A DNA stretch of 64,000 bases from Candolleomyces eurysporus (GCA_027579435.1 JANBPK010000926.1:1-64000), one strand, 5' to 3'; numbered from the stretch's first letter, positions 45,340-57,670 are shown. Made by a program: numbers and translations. The notes: generated by a model not told the origin, from the sequence alone.

Positions 45340-47830
45340 TGAGTCGGCAATCTCCAGGGGGCCTATTTTGTCAGAGTCGCAGTGTGACATCCCGATGTGC
45401 CGTACGCTTGGAGCGAAGAATAGAATTCTCAGTGAGAAAAGCGAGTTTGTGGTATTCGAAGCCCCCAGCGCTTGATACTGGGCGCTCGGTACTTATATGT
45501 GCTTCGGTACTAATGTGTGTTGGATATGAGCGAGAGGTGATTGAGATCAGTGACTTGATCTGCGATGAATGCTTTTTATATCTAAGCACATTCATTCGGT
45601 CGCACACAATAAAACAAGGACGGAGTGTGGTCGAAGGAAGCGTAGGTAACCAGAACTAATATAGTCTAGAGATTGACCGGTCCAGATATAGCTCTACGTG
45701 TACGGAACGAGCATGAGTGCAGTTGTGCCGGGTTCGTCGTGGGAGCAACCGTCAGAAAAGTGGTCGCTTGACCCGGGCTTAATGCAACGTGTAAATCTCA
45801 CTGTCGAAGGGCATCTGGGTGCGAGTACAGTGTACAGTGCTCGAACTAATGCTGAGTCTTCAAGTTTTACCTTCGGTTCCTGTTGATACAGCCAAGCCAC
45901 CAAGCCACTATGATAATTCTCTAACAGCTGACTGACTAAGCAACCAGTGACCAAGGACCGATCGGATCTTGTGCATTAGGGACAAACTCCATACAAGGCG
46001 AGGATAAAGTTCGCGGAGACAATTGTTAAGAGGAGGTCGGCAATTAGCGTGCACCTTTGTCGATCAACCTAAACAGGACCTAATAGTACAAATAGTTGAA
46101 ATTGATCCCGATATACGCCCATTCCTGTGAGAAAAGGTTCGCTGTTACATCGACCCCGTTTATACCTCCACTCATTATCCTTGGACAGATGATCCACGAT
46201 CGTGGACCATGAGCTTGACACGATCAGATATGGACATCAACCTGCACTCAACAGGCTGAGGTTCATAGATGAGCTGCCGCAAGATTCTGAAGTCAAGAAA
46301 GACGATGGTGCTGGTAGATCACCTCGGGTTTGATGATACATACGCATGATTTCTCTACGATTTCTGAGTCAAAGCCATAGTTCGATGAATCGGTGAGTGC
46401 GTGCTCGTCTCTACCTCGTGCGCCTCTGTTCTTTCGAGTTCCATCCGGGTACTCCTAACAACTGGTGGACGGGCAGGGGTATCGGCGGAATAGCATCGGC
46501 GGAATAGCATCAGCGCAACACTCACGAAGCAGAGAGGATACACGAAGGCTATACCTACTGCACGGGCGCCCCGAGCCTAATGATGCGGGAGACGAGTGGC
46601 TCTCGATGCCGAGTCTTTCCTGGCATTACCTGTGAGTCGGAAACCCGGGGCATAGAAGAGTACTCACGAAGCTATTAGTGGCGGGTCATAACTATGGCGA
46701 GGAAGTGCCGGCCGGACGATCATCGATCACCACCTGTCCCCGCCACTGAACGGTCCTCTGTCATGCATGACATGCATGACAGAGGACATGTCATGATTCA
46801 CCCTCAGTATAAACGCCAGTTGGGTGTAGTCAGGCGAAGGTCAGAGTGTAGTCCGCCGGAAATGATTGCTGACTGTGCCTGACTTTCTGTCGCAGATTCC
46901 GACCCCCTCACATGTGCGAATGGAATGTTCGGCGGTGGGTACCGGTTGGAACATTGGTTGACATGAGGAAAGATTTGATTGTGTGACTGGTCCAGGTATG
47001 CACTCCTAAAAAACAAGAAACATGTGCAGGCGACCAACCTTGAGTCGCAGGCCTCGCATATCTTCAAGAGGTATCCCAGAAGTGCGTCAATGAACCGCAA
47101 AACATAGGTCTCCAACAAGTTATTTTTGGCCACCTACCTGGCCCCCAAAGCCCTCAGAGTCACGTCCCCATCTTCCGGTGCCGACACAATGTAAGAACTC
47201 ATCCACAGAATGATTGAGCCTAGTCGCTCGGTCGTGCACCAGGTCGATGAGTGGCGTTATTCTCCTGGCCATGGAGTAGGTGTCGCATGATTCCCGAGGT
47301 GTACACATGGCAGGACGTGAGTCCAAATACGATGCTAAATACGATACCGGTACAATGTCAGCCTTGTCCATTGTGGCAACGAATATTTCATCACGATTAT
47401 GAATCATCTACTTACCGTTTGCGCCACCCCACTGCCCCGGCGATTAACCTCTAGCCTTGATACCTTGATATCGTCTAAAGTGCAAGAATGCTGTAAATAT
47501 GTACGATATTCGAGAAAGGCCTAGAAACAAATGCAGAGTTAGCTTTTTGACTGGTTGAAAAATGATAGAGCTGACGGTGTGCCAACCATACATATAAGTT
47601 CTTCCCAGCTGCATTAATATTACGGACAACCCAGCGCTTTTGGTTGTCGTGCACGTGCTTGAGAGATCGCCACTGATATCATCGACTAGAAATGTTAGTT
47701 AGCCAAGCTCTGGTTAAGGTTCCTTGTGTTACACATATTAGTCGTCGGGAGTTGGCCTAGCGTTGATATTGGCTTGGCTGCTTCAGGTATTGTAATTTGA
47801 TGTTTTTCTCCCTTTTGCTTGAGGCAAGGA
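45340..47830. other. Intergenic stretch with large palindromes
   Basis: No gene is firmly supported. A minus-strand frame pair at 46804-47407 (LVHDRATRLNHSVDEFLHCV) has plausible splice sites, but no recognisable domain or paralogue. A 14-bp palindrome TCCACGATCGTGGA lies at 46193-46206. A perfect 17-bp inverted repeat with a 1-nt centre lies at 46753-46787. Confidence 0.4.
46753..46787. repeat. Perfect 35-bp hairpin
   Basis: Left arm GTCCTCTGTCATGCATG (46753-46769), one A, right arm CATGCATGACAGAGGAC (46771-46787). The arms match without error. Confidence 0.8.
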
Positions 47831-48000
47831 ACAGGCCAAGTTACAAATGCTCAAAATCACGAAACCAAGCCCGACTTGCAACGGCCTTGACGGTGTCATT
47901 ATAATGGCCAGCCAATATATTCAGTATTCTGAAACCACATTCGACCACTGACACTGAAATGGCAGCAGCGAGACAAAAAGAGCATCCTGATGCCAGCGTG
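47830..48000. repeat. dsRBM-unit upstream repeat, diverged copy at 20905-21070
   Basis: Noncoding. It shares CAAATGCTC.GAATCACGA, CAACGGCCTTGACGGTGTCAT and the GGCACTGAAAT.GCAGCAGCGA region with 20905-21070. Confidence 0.55.
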
Positions 48001-48139
48001 ATCAAGTGGCAATTGAAGCGACTGAGTGGCGCTTCTTTCTGGGCAATTGGTAGGCAGCCTAAGTACCAGGGTTTAAATAGGCAACTCATAACGTACCCTT
48101 CTTTGTTGTTTGAATGTAGCCCCTATGCCTCGCCCTTGA

Positions 48140-49270
48140 ATCGTAGCGAATAACTCGGGTACAGTGATCCGAACGTCCCAATGAATAGCCCAAGCAAGAT
48201 AAATTGTGTTGCACGGGACATGACGAAAAATCTCCGAGGCACATTTTCATTCTCCATTCTCCCAAATGTATGGGCCCATCTCAACGTTTAGTTTAATGAG
48301 GGGATGAGCCAACTTATGACCCAATTATCAACTATGATATAGATATTTTGGTGACAGAAAACTTCCTGGGTTGACTAGATTAGATGGAAGATTTTCAAAT
48401 TGTGAGCCTCTCACTCATAGATCACGATTTTGTGGCCTAGATCGGTTGGCTTTCTTCCCTGGGTAATTAACATGTTCATAATACTTTGGGGGCGCCGATT
48501 TTTCTAGCGCACTAAGGGAGAAGCATAAAGACTCTTTCCCGATCAAATGATGCAATTTCAACTGCCCTATATGATACTCGTGATTAGGCCTCAGTCGGAA
48601 CGGCATCAAAGTAATCTATCAAAAAACCTCTTTGAGATATCCTACTCGTCGGGATATATGAAATGCGGGAGATCGTTCCGATTTGAATTGATATGAACCG
48701 GCACTCCAAACGGTTGACTGTCTGCATGAAGGCACAAACAGGGTCTGGGGATAGTTGAAGCGCCAAGCGTGACGTCTTCCACAGGTCGGTGCTCGGCGAC
48801 TTCAATCAAAGCCGCGCGTCTCTTCACAGTCTCCGACATCGGGCATTTAGACGAGGTGGAAGTTTACTCTGGAAGCACCTCTCTACCGCTATATCAATGT
48901 TCTGGAAAGGTTGAAGGACGGGAATGAACAAGTAGAGCAGTAAATTCGGTTCCTAACCTCCGGACCATGGCTCATAGACGAGATACCTTGTTTCTAATAA
49001 GATGTAATACCCAGACGGCGGCCATGTAAAGGACGGAGATTTCTGGCGTCGTGAAGAGTTTTTATTTTCATCTTGATATCAATTGCAAGCAGGATTCGGC
49101 TCCCTTGCGAGAAGTTATCTAGAGACAAAATTGGGTGTTCTTAGGAAGTTTCACCTTCCTTATTGAGAATGTTCCATGCAGATAGGTTTGCTGCTCCCGT
49201 ATAAGCTCAAAAAAANGGAACCCTCCGTGGAAGGAATACGAACCGAGGAGGACTTGTTACAAGACAAAAT
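48140..49270. repeat. Long upstream region of dsRBM gene 2, duplicated upstream of gene 3
   Basis: Diverged but collinear with about 53490-55200 (for example GACATGACGAAAAATCTCCG versus GATACGACAAAAGTCTCCAG). It is part of a >5-kb tandem segment. No gene is supported. An N at 49216 follows an A run. Confidence 0.5.
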
Positions 49271-49329
49271 ATTTTGGTCATTTCACCGTTATGGATTCTC
49301 GGAAAAGGCTATCAGCATGCAGTCTCTAG

Positions 49330-49336
49330 TATAAAA
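49330..49336 (+). promoter_or_regulatory. TATA box of dsRBM gene 2
   Basis: TATAAAA 48 bp before the ATG, preceded by AGCATGCAGTCTCTAG. Confidence 0.7.
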
Positions 49337-49377
49337 GTTGGCTGTAATCCTTCTGCTGAGTATAGTCGCAGAGTGCC

Positions 49378-49764
49378 ATGTCGGACGGTCAGTGTTTGGC
49401 CGCCACCCTCCACTGTGTCGTCAATGCTCACCATCCAGCTTCGAATTACAGGGTCGTGTGCAAAGTTTAACAATGCTACACAACGAGTTTACAGAGGCAT
49501 TGTCTCCCCTATCGTTTATGTCTGGGAGACGAATGACCCTCTCAATCCTTGGCATGCCGAAGCTCGACGTTAGTACCAACCCATGGACATTCTTCACCGC
49601 GCTCAACTCGATTTTTGACAGACGTCAGGGACGACAATGTTGTGCTCAGGAGGTTTCCCCAGGTATCAGCGTCTAGGAGGCAGGCGGCGAAGGACCTCGC
49701 TGCCAACGCTGCATACCAGTGGCTCCGCGCTCAGTACCCAGGTATCAATCTGACTGATGTTTGA
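49378..49764 (+). CDS. Solo dsRBM-like protein, gene 2
   Basis: Exons 49378-49387, 49452-49568, 49622-49764 give 89 aa. It starts MSDGSCAKFNNATQRVYRGI, continues with SPIVYVWETNDPLNPWHAEA and RHVRDDNVVLRRFPQVSAS, and ends with the helix RRQAAKDLAANAAYQWLRAQ and tail YPGINLTDV. The domain fills the entire protein, as in gene 1. The first coding exon is only 10 nt (ATG plus two and one-third codons) and is followed by a phase-1 intron, which explains why simple ORF reading misses the start. Upstream and downstream flanks are shared with genes 3 and 4. Double-stranded RNA binding is predicted from the RRQAAKDLAA helix pattern and strand layout. Confidence 0.82.
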
Positions 49765-49769
49765 AAGGA

Positions 49770-50825
49770 TTCAAATTTCTCCGAGATTATCTTGTCATAT
49801 AGTTGCAGCGCGGTGTCAACGTGCCATCTGTTGAGCGAAGAATCAATTTTTCTGCGAGAAACTGGCTCGGGGGTGCTCGGCTGGGGCGCCTATTACGATG
49901 TTGAGTAATGGTAAGGTGATCGGGGTCTTTATCGATGGACTCCTTCAGTTATGTTTCAATGAAATAAAGCCGAATAAGGATATGTAAACAAGCTCAAGAT
50001 AGTCCAGGCACGTTCCGGTCCAGACACAGCTGCATTTGGGAGAGACTGTGAGACGCGCAAATGCGACAGCACTCGTGGTCGGGAAACGGTCATAAAGCGT
50101 CATCGCTTGACTTTAAATCAATGCAGCTCATAGATCTCGCCATCGAGAAGCGTTTAGTAAAAATACACCCGAGCCCGCAGGTACAGGCACTGCGAAGCCA
50201 AGTGCCCAACTCAGTATAAACCCCGACTGGCGATGGCCATAACGGTGTCATAGAATAGCCTCTGTTAGTAGCCAATCAACAAGCTTGTACCTCCTCGACT
50301 ACATCCGATCACCGATACCAGACCAGCATCAGAGAGCGCTGTAGCCCTGCTCAATTCCACCGAGTTCAGCTCGGGCTCAGTTCAACACTGTCTTGGAACA
50401 TGTCCAAAGAGGGAGCTCTCGCGCTGTCTCCAGTAGGAGCAGCTTATAATTAGTTGGCCTTCTTTGAGGGCATCTTCAGAGGGAACGTGCTACAGAGGCA
50501 CCCATCACCGCTTTCTATACAAGACGCTCAGAATGCCGCAAATGCATGAACAATTAGGTATTATTTGAGAAGATAGCGTTTGAAAAGACCAAGGCGCTCA
50601 TCTCTCTTCGCTAGCTATGACCACTTAGCATCAGCTCAGCAGGTAAAAGAATTGATCAATCGCATCAAGAAGGTGGACGCCTACGCTGAATTGATCTCAA
50701 TCCACCAGAGAGACGAGAGTCGACTCTGAGAAAAATATATCTCTTTATCAATATTAGGGGAGCTCTGAATTACTGGAGCTCATCTTGTCATGTAATGTGC
50801 TCTCCACACCTCTACAAAAATCGGC
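49770..50825. other. 3' flank of dsRBM gene 2
   Basis: Collinear with the 3' flank of gene 3 (55680-56700), including GCGAAGAATCAA..TTTTCTG near 49840 and 55750. No gene is supported. Confidence 0.45.
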
Positions 50826-50829
50826 TGTG

Positions 50830-51140
50830 AGTCGAGCGTAGCGTGACAGCTGGCGCATCAAGTCATGGACCCATGTGACGTGACATCACGCATTTTCCGC
50901 TAAACAAACGTGTCACGCTCCCTGCGACCAACCAATCGATGGCTGACCTTCTTTCCCCCTGAGCTCTCATGATCTCAAAGAACAGAAGAGAAAGGAGATG
51001 GCATTCATAATGCACATACAACCCTCAGCATTGACACCATTTGTATCACCAAACCACCAGGCAACGGCGGCGGGCCAAGGCCACTCGCACCACCACCCCG
51101 AACGAGTAATCTGTTCCATTTTCTAGGCCAAACCTGTTTC
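50830..51140. repeat. dsRBM-unit downstream repeat
   Basis: Copies at 21080-21360, 56720-56990 and 62320-62600. Shared blocks are GCGTGACAGCTGGCGC, GTGACATCACGC and the CACCAAACCACCAGGC-like stretch. It lies 1.0-1.1 kb 3' of dsRBM genes 2 and 3 and 0.9 kb 3' of gene 4. Confidence 0.6.
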
Positions 51141-51237
51141 TTTTTCGATTTTACATGGGTGAGGGCAACTACAGCTCCACGCCAACCCTCCCCTACCTCC
51201 TACAAGCAGCTGCTCCAAAGAGACCTCCATATTCAAC

Positions 51238-52230
51238 CAGCTGATACTGTCGGAATGATGCACAAATCACAACAATTGAAGCGGGTTGTGTTGTGCACGA
51301 TTCACAACAGTTGTTCACGGAGCCTGAGACTGGGCAGAGGCCCAGGTGGTGCGTAGCCAATGCACCACAAGTGACCTGGAGATAGCGTATCAACGGCTTA
51401 CAAAGTGGTGCATCAGGCAAGCATCGGGAGTTCGTGAGCCCCGATCAGTGCGACGGAGATGGGAAACCCCAGCCAATCAGAACCCGTTTAAAAGCGCGCT
51501 GAATCAGGGAAAACAGATAGATTTTGCTCTATCGTGTTACTATGTTGCCTGATAACTGAAATGAAACCTGTAATAAGCCACTGTGGTAGCCTACTCTCTT
51601 GATCTTCTGTTTTAAAAATTAATCTGTCTTCCTCAAAGTTGGCATTGTCAAAGTCGCCAACCTCACCTGATATTACATGTCTAACTCTCAACTGCGAGTC
51701 AAGTTTTTTNATCGTAGCCTCATAAAAACATGATACATGCCTAATAATGCATACCTATTGGTCCCATACACTCAGAGGAATCCCTGTCTGCATTTCCCTC
51801 CCTCAATATGAGTCTGTTCACCAGCTAGACATGTTTTTGCGACTGCTATGCACCCAGAGTGCGCAAAGGGGGCCCATCTAGAAGTATTATAATCTCAATA
51901 GGCCTAATGCAATGGAACATGGTCATTCTCGTTATCAGACAGAAAAGACCAAGATTGACCATCTTGCTGACCAAGGAGCAATGGGTATGAGGTGTACCAT
52001 CCTGGTGCACCGGCCGGCGGGATTGTGATCAAAATGGAAAAGGCGGGAAGCGGTTGTTGGTAATCAGGCCACATCAACTCATCATCTTGAGAGTGGTGCA
52101 AGGTTTTGTAACTGGTGCAACATCAATGACATATTAGAACTTAGGGAAGAGTACAATGGTTCTGTTTCTTGCACCAAGAGCACCATGTCAATTGAAGTGT
52201 ATTATTGCACCACCCAGCCAGCACCAGGTG
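51238..52230. mobile_element. hAT-like non-autonomous DNA transposon
   Basis: A 993-bp insertion flanked by ATTCAAC (51231-51237 and 52231-52237), a 7-bp direct repeat that could be an 8-bp duplication with one mismatch. The ends form an imperfect terminal inverted repeat: CAGCTGATACTGTCGG at the left, and CACCTGGTGCTGGCTGG as the reverse complement of the right. The motif TGGTGCA/TGCACCA recurs near both ends (about 51343, 51357, 51401, 52094, 52109, 52194), like the subterminal transposase sites of hAT elements. The sister units at 56990-57010 and 62950 run straight through the site. No transposase frame is present, so it depends on an element elsewhere. An N lies at 51710 after a T run. 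Confidence 0.65.
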
Positions 52231-52361
52231 ATTCAACATAGGTATGGCTCGGTCTATCCATAGGCGGCCCAATCCTCTTGGACGTGAAAGCAGCAACAAT
52301 GCAGGGCCAAAACCATCCCACCTTGTCCAAGGCCACAAAGCACAATACAAACTCACAAGTT

Positions 52362-52970
52362 CTAGTACTCACACAACACCCTCACCCCCGCTAGAGGATT
52401 CTCTCTTCCATGTCCTTGTGCTTTGGCTATGTTGTTGCTGTTTGGGAACAACTTGTCTTTCTCTACGAGCTCGCCACCTGTGGTATACCTGTTAGTTTGA
52501 GCGTTCATGGAACATTGGTGGAGACCAGAATTCGGGCCACACATTTCAAAGGAGAGGCCAAGAGCGAAGAAGACTAGGGCGACAGCTGTCAAGTTAGGAG
52601 GGTAGTGGAGGAGACCAAGGAGAACATTTTTAATGAGAGTGAAGACAGCAATGAAAGGATTGGGAGCAGGAGGAAGAGTAAAAGAAAAGGAAAAGCGATT
52701 AGCGACAATGGGGAGGAAGGGAAGAATGAGATTCTTCATAATATGCTATGCATTTTCCTATTTCCTCCTCCTTGGTATCGTGATTCTGACTATGCACGTT
52801 ACATACATCCATCTCTTCAACCAAAGCATAGCAAAAATGACTCGCAAGAGACCCGGATATTGACAATGTAACTTGGTGGGAGGAGGAACTCTGTGCAGGC
52901 CCTGTTTCCTCTTGCTGTTGGAGAGATTGCGTGGCCTCTGATAGGTTGTTGAGGACAGCATTGAGGCGCA
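52362..52970 (-). CDS. Possible small membrane protein (best preserved of three unit copies)
   Basis: Two overlapping minus-strand frames: an amphipathic, Gln/Ser-rich start (ATG 52970, MRLNAVLNNLSEATQSLQQQ) and a hydrophobic part (PFIAVFTLIKNVLLGLL and NLTAVALVFFALGLSF) that would be joined by splicing. Related sequence occurs at 57000-57670 (LALTAFSLAFFALDLSFE) and 62940-63450. Conservation of the FFALxLSFE stretch in two units suggests an ancestral gene. I could not derive a continuous exon model, and decay is likely. No family recognised. Confidence 0.3.
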
Positions 52971-52999
52971 TACCTGCATCTTAATGATTGCCCTATGGG

Positions 53000-55235
53000 T
53001 CAAGCATCGGCACAGTTAATTTAGATCTAGAATCTCACCCATGTACGTCGATATGAGAAAGCTCATGGAATGGCTCGTCCCTAATGCTCTTCCCATTCTC
53101 CTTGAGAAGTCGAACTCTAGTCTTGATGAATGTACCATATGCAGTAGCAGACAAGGGTGGTGCAAACCGTTGAAGAATTAGAGAGAAAAGGAAAAAAGGG
53201 TTCCAGAGTTGCCAAAGGAAGTTGAGGATGGTCGCTTTCTAGTGCTCTTGGGCACCTGGATGGAATGACATAGATGCCGTGTTATGAAGTGCCAACAGAA
53301 GCGCTCGAAGTGGCATGGTTGAGGCACTGCAGTGAGCAGCCTTTCCCTTCTGGGCAACAGATCAGGTCCTAAGTTTGCTGTACCAAGGTGTAGACGGGCA
53401 ACAGTAACACTTAACACCCCCTTTTTTCGTCGCTTAATTTTGGCCTAGAACGTGTACATGGGCCCACCTTTTACTTGAATCATAACACATAACGCCGGTG
53501 TAGCAATCCGAGCGTATCAATATATGACCAAGGAGAGTAGAATTACACTGCGTGGGATACGACAAAAGTCTCCAGGGCACGTTTTCACTCCTCAAAATGT
53601 GTTAAACCCAATAATCAGCTGAATGTGGGGCTGACTGATGACCCTATTACTGGCGTTGATATTGGGATATGAAGGGCAACAGAAAGCTTCTTGGGAGGGA
53701 CCCTATTAACTAGAAGTCAACAGTCTGACTAGAACACAGATCTTGCCAACTTAGCGGTAATTTGTAGGTAACATTCAGCTGATTCACCATTCGATTCGCT
53801 TCCTTTTATCGATTATGACTTCCTAGCCTAGACCTGTTGACTTTCCTCCTGTATGACCCAAGGTAATTAATGTTCATGATATCCTGGACGCCGATTATGG
53901 TATTGGACTGGAGGAGAAGCATAAGGACCCCTGCTCAATCAACTTGGCCGCAATGCTACCTGCCCCAAATGATACTAGTGGTTGGACCTCAGTCGGAAAG
54001 GTGGTAAGAAGCAGGGCACCGGAATTCGGTGCTAATCGACACCTTAAGATATGGCTCCTATTGAACAGAATCTATAAATGCAGAGATCCCTCCAATTTGA
54101 AGTGATATGAACTGCCATTTATAACAGTTGACGGTCTGCATGGTTGAAATGCAGGGACGAACGTGAATGTGTGTGCGTGTGTGCGTACGCTTCCAAGGTT
54201 GATGGGCCGTGACTTGGCCCCCAAGACGACTAGATAGGAAACCCCTAATAGAAAAACCTATCACCAGCTGCCTCGGCAACTGCAGAGGGCTAACAATAAC
54301 TGTCCCGATCGATCCTTGATCAATGGGATGTCCATCTGTTAGAAGCTTTTCAGCCGAGGGGTTAATTTGAACTATGACATATGCCTTTATGCCAGTAGGG
54401 TAGTTTGGCAAAAGGAGCACTTGCCGTTGTTAGCCGATATCCACCACCAGTTCCAACTACTTAAGTACTCTTGGGCATCATAAGGAAATTGAACTACTAC
54501 CGATACTGTCGGTCGATGTCGTAGGGGCTATATCAGCTGACTTGGCACATCGTTGTCCAGTGCTAACGGCTCTAATACCTCTCCAGGTGTGTATACTTGA
54601 TCCAGTTGCAGTTTAGCGGTACTAGTCGTAGATTCGGCTCCAAATGTTTGGACCATGGCTCACAGTGAGTCAGTCCGACAAGATACCCTCATTTGTAGTA
54701 AGATGAATCATGCAAGGAGCAGAAATCTGCGGCGACGTGAGGAATTAATATGTCCGCCTTCGATAAAAGGTGCAGACAGGAGTTGGTGAATCGTTAGGGC
54801 GGTCTACACCTTCCTTGTTAAGAAATTTCTATACAGACAGGATTTGATGGTCCCGTAAGGATCTCCAAGACGGTTATCTCCTTCCTTGTCGGGAATATGT
54901 AGATGGATGGACGAGATCTGGATGCCTCACAAAGATTCATGTTGGCCCACCCTTGATCGCGGATGATTCAAAGAAATCCCTCCCAGAGAGCCATCAAGCT
55001 GTTATCAAAGAGAAACAGGAAAAAATTTGCGGTCTCACAAAGAATCGACAAATTACATTAATTCCCATCACCTCTTCATTCCGCGATAAGGAAGGACGAG
55101 TATGCTACAGATCTGATTTCGGTGCCAATAGGCTCCCGTTGAAGGAATACCAAGTGAAGAGGGCTTGCTACAGGGAGAAATATTTCGGTCAATTCGCCAC
55201 CATCGATTATTCAATAAGAATACCAGCATGCAGTC
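53000..55235. other. Spacer and upstream region of dsRBM gene 3
   Basis: From about 53490 it is collinear with the region upstream of dsRBM gene 2. 53000-53490 holds no recognisable gene. Confidence 0.4.
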
Positions 55236-55240
55236 TCTGG

Positions 55241-55247
55241 TATAAAA
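55241..55247 (+). promoter_or_regulatory. TATA box of dsRBM gene 3
   Basis: TATAAAA 49 bp before the ATG, preceded by AGCATGCAGTCTCTGG. Confidence 0.7.
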
Positions 55248-55289
55248 AGCCGGCTGAAGTCTCGCTGCAGAGTTCAGTCGAATGGTGTC

Positions 55290-55675
55290 ATGTCAGACGG
55301 TCAGTATTTGGCTGTCATCCTCCACTGTCTTCAATGCTAACCATCCAGCTTCAAATCAAAGGGTCGTGTGCAAGGTTCAACAATGCTACACAACGAGTCT
55401 ACAAAGGCGTTGTCTCCCCTATCGTTTACGTTTGGGAGACGAACGACCCACTCAATCCTTGGTACGCCGAAGCTCGACGTCAGTACTAGTCCGTGAACGC
55501 CCCTCCCACTCCGCTAAAGTCAAGTTTTACAGTCGTAAGTGGGGATGACATCGAAATCAGGAGGTTTCCCCAGGCATCGGCGCCCAGGAGGCAGACAGCG
55601 AAGGATCTCGCTGCGAGCATTGCATACCAGTGGCTCCGGACTCAGTATCCATACATTAACCTAACTAACGTTTGA
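55290..55675 (+). CDS. Solo dsRBM-like protein, gene 3
   Basis: Exons 55290-55299, 55362-55478, 55533-55675 give 89 aa. It begins MSDGSCARFNNATQRVYKGV, then SPIVYVWETNDPLNPWYAEA and RLVSGDDIEIRRFPQASAP, and ends RRQTAKDLAASIAYQWLRTQ and YPYINLTNV. Layout and 10-nt first exon are as in the other three copies. Intron 1 ends in AAAG rather than the ACAG of genes 2 and 4. A long open frame that reads through the promoter, ATG and intron 1 (54953-55489) is not the gene product. Predicted dsRNA-binding single-domain protein. Confidence 0.82.
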
Positions 55676-55679
55676 AAGG

Positions 55680-56995
55680 GTTCGGTGCTCTCTGAGAGGG
55701 TATTGTTACGGAATTGCAGCGTGGTGTCGAGATGTGCCGTATGTCGAGCGAAGAATCAAATTTTCTGTGAGAAAGCGGCTTGGGGTGCCCGCCTAGGGCG
55801 CTTATCATGACATTGAAGAGAGGTAAGATGATTGGTATCTTTATCGATGGATTCCTTCAGTTCCGTTTCAATAGAACAAAGCCAAATAAGTGTATGTCAA
55901 CGGGCTCAAGATGGTTCAGACATAGTTCTGGTCTAGATACAGCTGGATGTGGAAAATGAACGTAAAGTCCAAGGGACCCTAAACTCCAACCCACAAATGC
56001 GACAGGGTTCGTCGTCAGAGAAACTTTCAGAAACGCGGTCGCTCGACCTGAAAAATCAATGTAGCGCATAAATCTTGCCATCGAGGAGCAGCCCTGAGTA
56101 GAGATACAACCAGACCGTAGGCCCAGGCACCGTGAAGCGACCCAACTTCATATAGANCCCCGACTGGTAATGGCCCCGACGGTGTCGTAGAATAGTCTCC
56201 GCTAGTAAAAAATCAACAGCTTACTCCTCCACTATGTACATCCGATCACGGACACCGAAACAGTATCAGAGAACACGGTAGATCTGCTCAATTCTAACGG
56301 GCTCAGCTCAAAACTATCCTCGGATATGTCCGAAGACGGAGCCCTCGGAAGCCGTTGCAAGTAGCAGCAGCCCGGCTAGTCCGTCCTTCAGAGGCCGAGT
56401 GCAACGGAGGTACCCATCCCTACTTTCTGTACACAACGCTCAGAATGCCGAAAAATGCATGAAAAATGGTGCATTATTGGGGAAGGTCGTGCCTACAAGA
56501 GACCAAGGCGCTCAAAGCTACTCATGACCTCTTATAGAGGTACGAGAATTGATCAATTTCGTCGAATAAACGGAAACCCGCACTGACCGAGCTCAGCGCG
56601 CCGGGGAGACGAGAGTTAATGAATAGTTTTTTTATCATTCAGGGANGGGGGGGCACGGTCATTGCGGACCGGGGCTGCCCTGGATTGCCGGTGCTCAACT
56701 TACCATTTCTCCATGCATTTACAAACATTGAAAATCGGTTTTGAGATGAGCCTGTCCCGCCCAAGAGTCGCAGCGTGACAGTTAGCGGATCATTGACGGA
56801 ACCATATGTGACAACGCGTCACGCTCCTTGTCAGCGACGATCGTGGCGATCTATCATCGTAACCCTCTTAACTCAAGTCCATTCGCTCGTAGCTCGAACT
56901 TGGCCCAGGAAGAAGGTGACATGGGTGATGGCGACTGCGGCTCCACACCCGACCTCGCACAAGCATCAGCGGCACCGCTCCTAAGAGTACCTCCG
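55680..56995. repeat. 3' flank of dsRBM gene 3 with unit repeat
   Basis: Collinear with 49770-51230. The block at 56720-56990 is the downstream repeat. Ns at 56154 and 56646. No gene is supported. Confidence 0.5.
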
Positions 56996-56999
56996 CGTT

Positions 57000-57670
57000 C
57001 AACCTAGCCTTGGCTCGGTGTATGTCCAAGGCTGCAAAGCACAGTCCACCGGTCCTACTACCCTACCGCGAGGATCCAACACCCGCACCTCTGCTAGACG
57101 ATTCTCTACTTTCTAGTCCTTTGCAGCTCTTGGCTACGAGCTGGCCACCTGTGGCAGCCGTCCACGGAACGTTGATGGAGACGAGGATCTATGCCGCGCA
57201 TTTTCGAAGGAAAGGTCGAGAGCGAAGAAGGCCAGGGAGAAGGCTGTTAAAGCTAGGGTGAGGACACCGATGATGAGAGTAGAGTAAGAGGAAGAGTGAA
57301 GGAGAGGAAAAGTGATTAGAAAAGATGAGAAGAAATTGGAGGATGAGGTCTTAACGATGAGGTACGCGTTTCACTTCTCCCCTCCTTGTTATCCTGATTC
57401 TGGCTGCGCACGTTGCATACACCCAGCTTTCAGCCCAATCATAGTAAAAATAAGCTGCAAAATGCAACACGCCTACCGCGTTTCCTACGCACACGAAATA
57501 AGAAGTTTGTTCGACTTGAATATTGACGATGCCAGTTAGTGGGAGGATCTCCGTGCAGACCCTGTTCCCTCTCCTCGGAGAGAACGTTTAGTATGATGGG
57601 TTGCTTAGGAAGGCGTCAAGGTCGGTGCAGTGCGCACACCCCATCCTGAAGACCGCCCTATGCGTTGAGG
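57000..57670 (-). pseudogene. Relic of unit membrane-protein-like gene (unit 3)
   Basis: Minus-strand traces LALTAFSLAFFALDLSFE and a Ser-rich tail align with 52362-52970 but in broken frames. Confidence 0.35.

Noticed and set aside
46804..47407. Two-exon minus-strand gene with a plausible CAG|GTAGGT donor
   Set aside because: No recognisable domain, no paralogue in the window, and an uncertain start. Kept only as a remark in the intergenic entry.
54953..55489. 178-aa plus-strand open frame ending in VYVWETNDPLNPWYAEARRQY
   Set aside because: It reads through the TATA box, the start codon and intron 1 of dsRBM gene 3. The conserved three-exon model shared by four copies explains the locus better.
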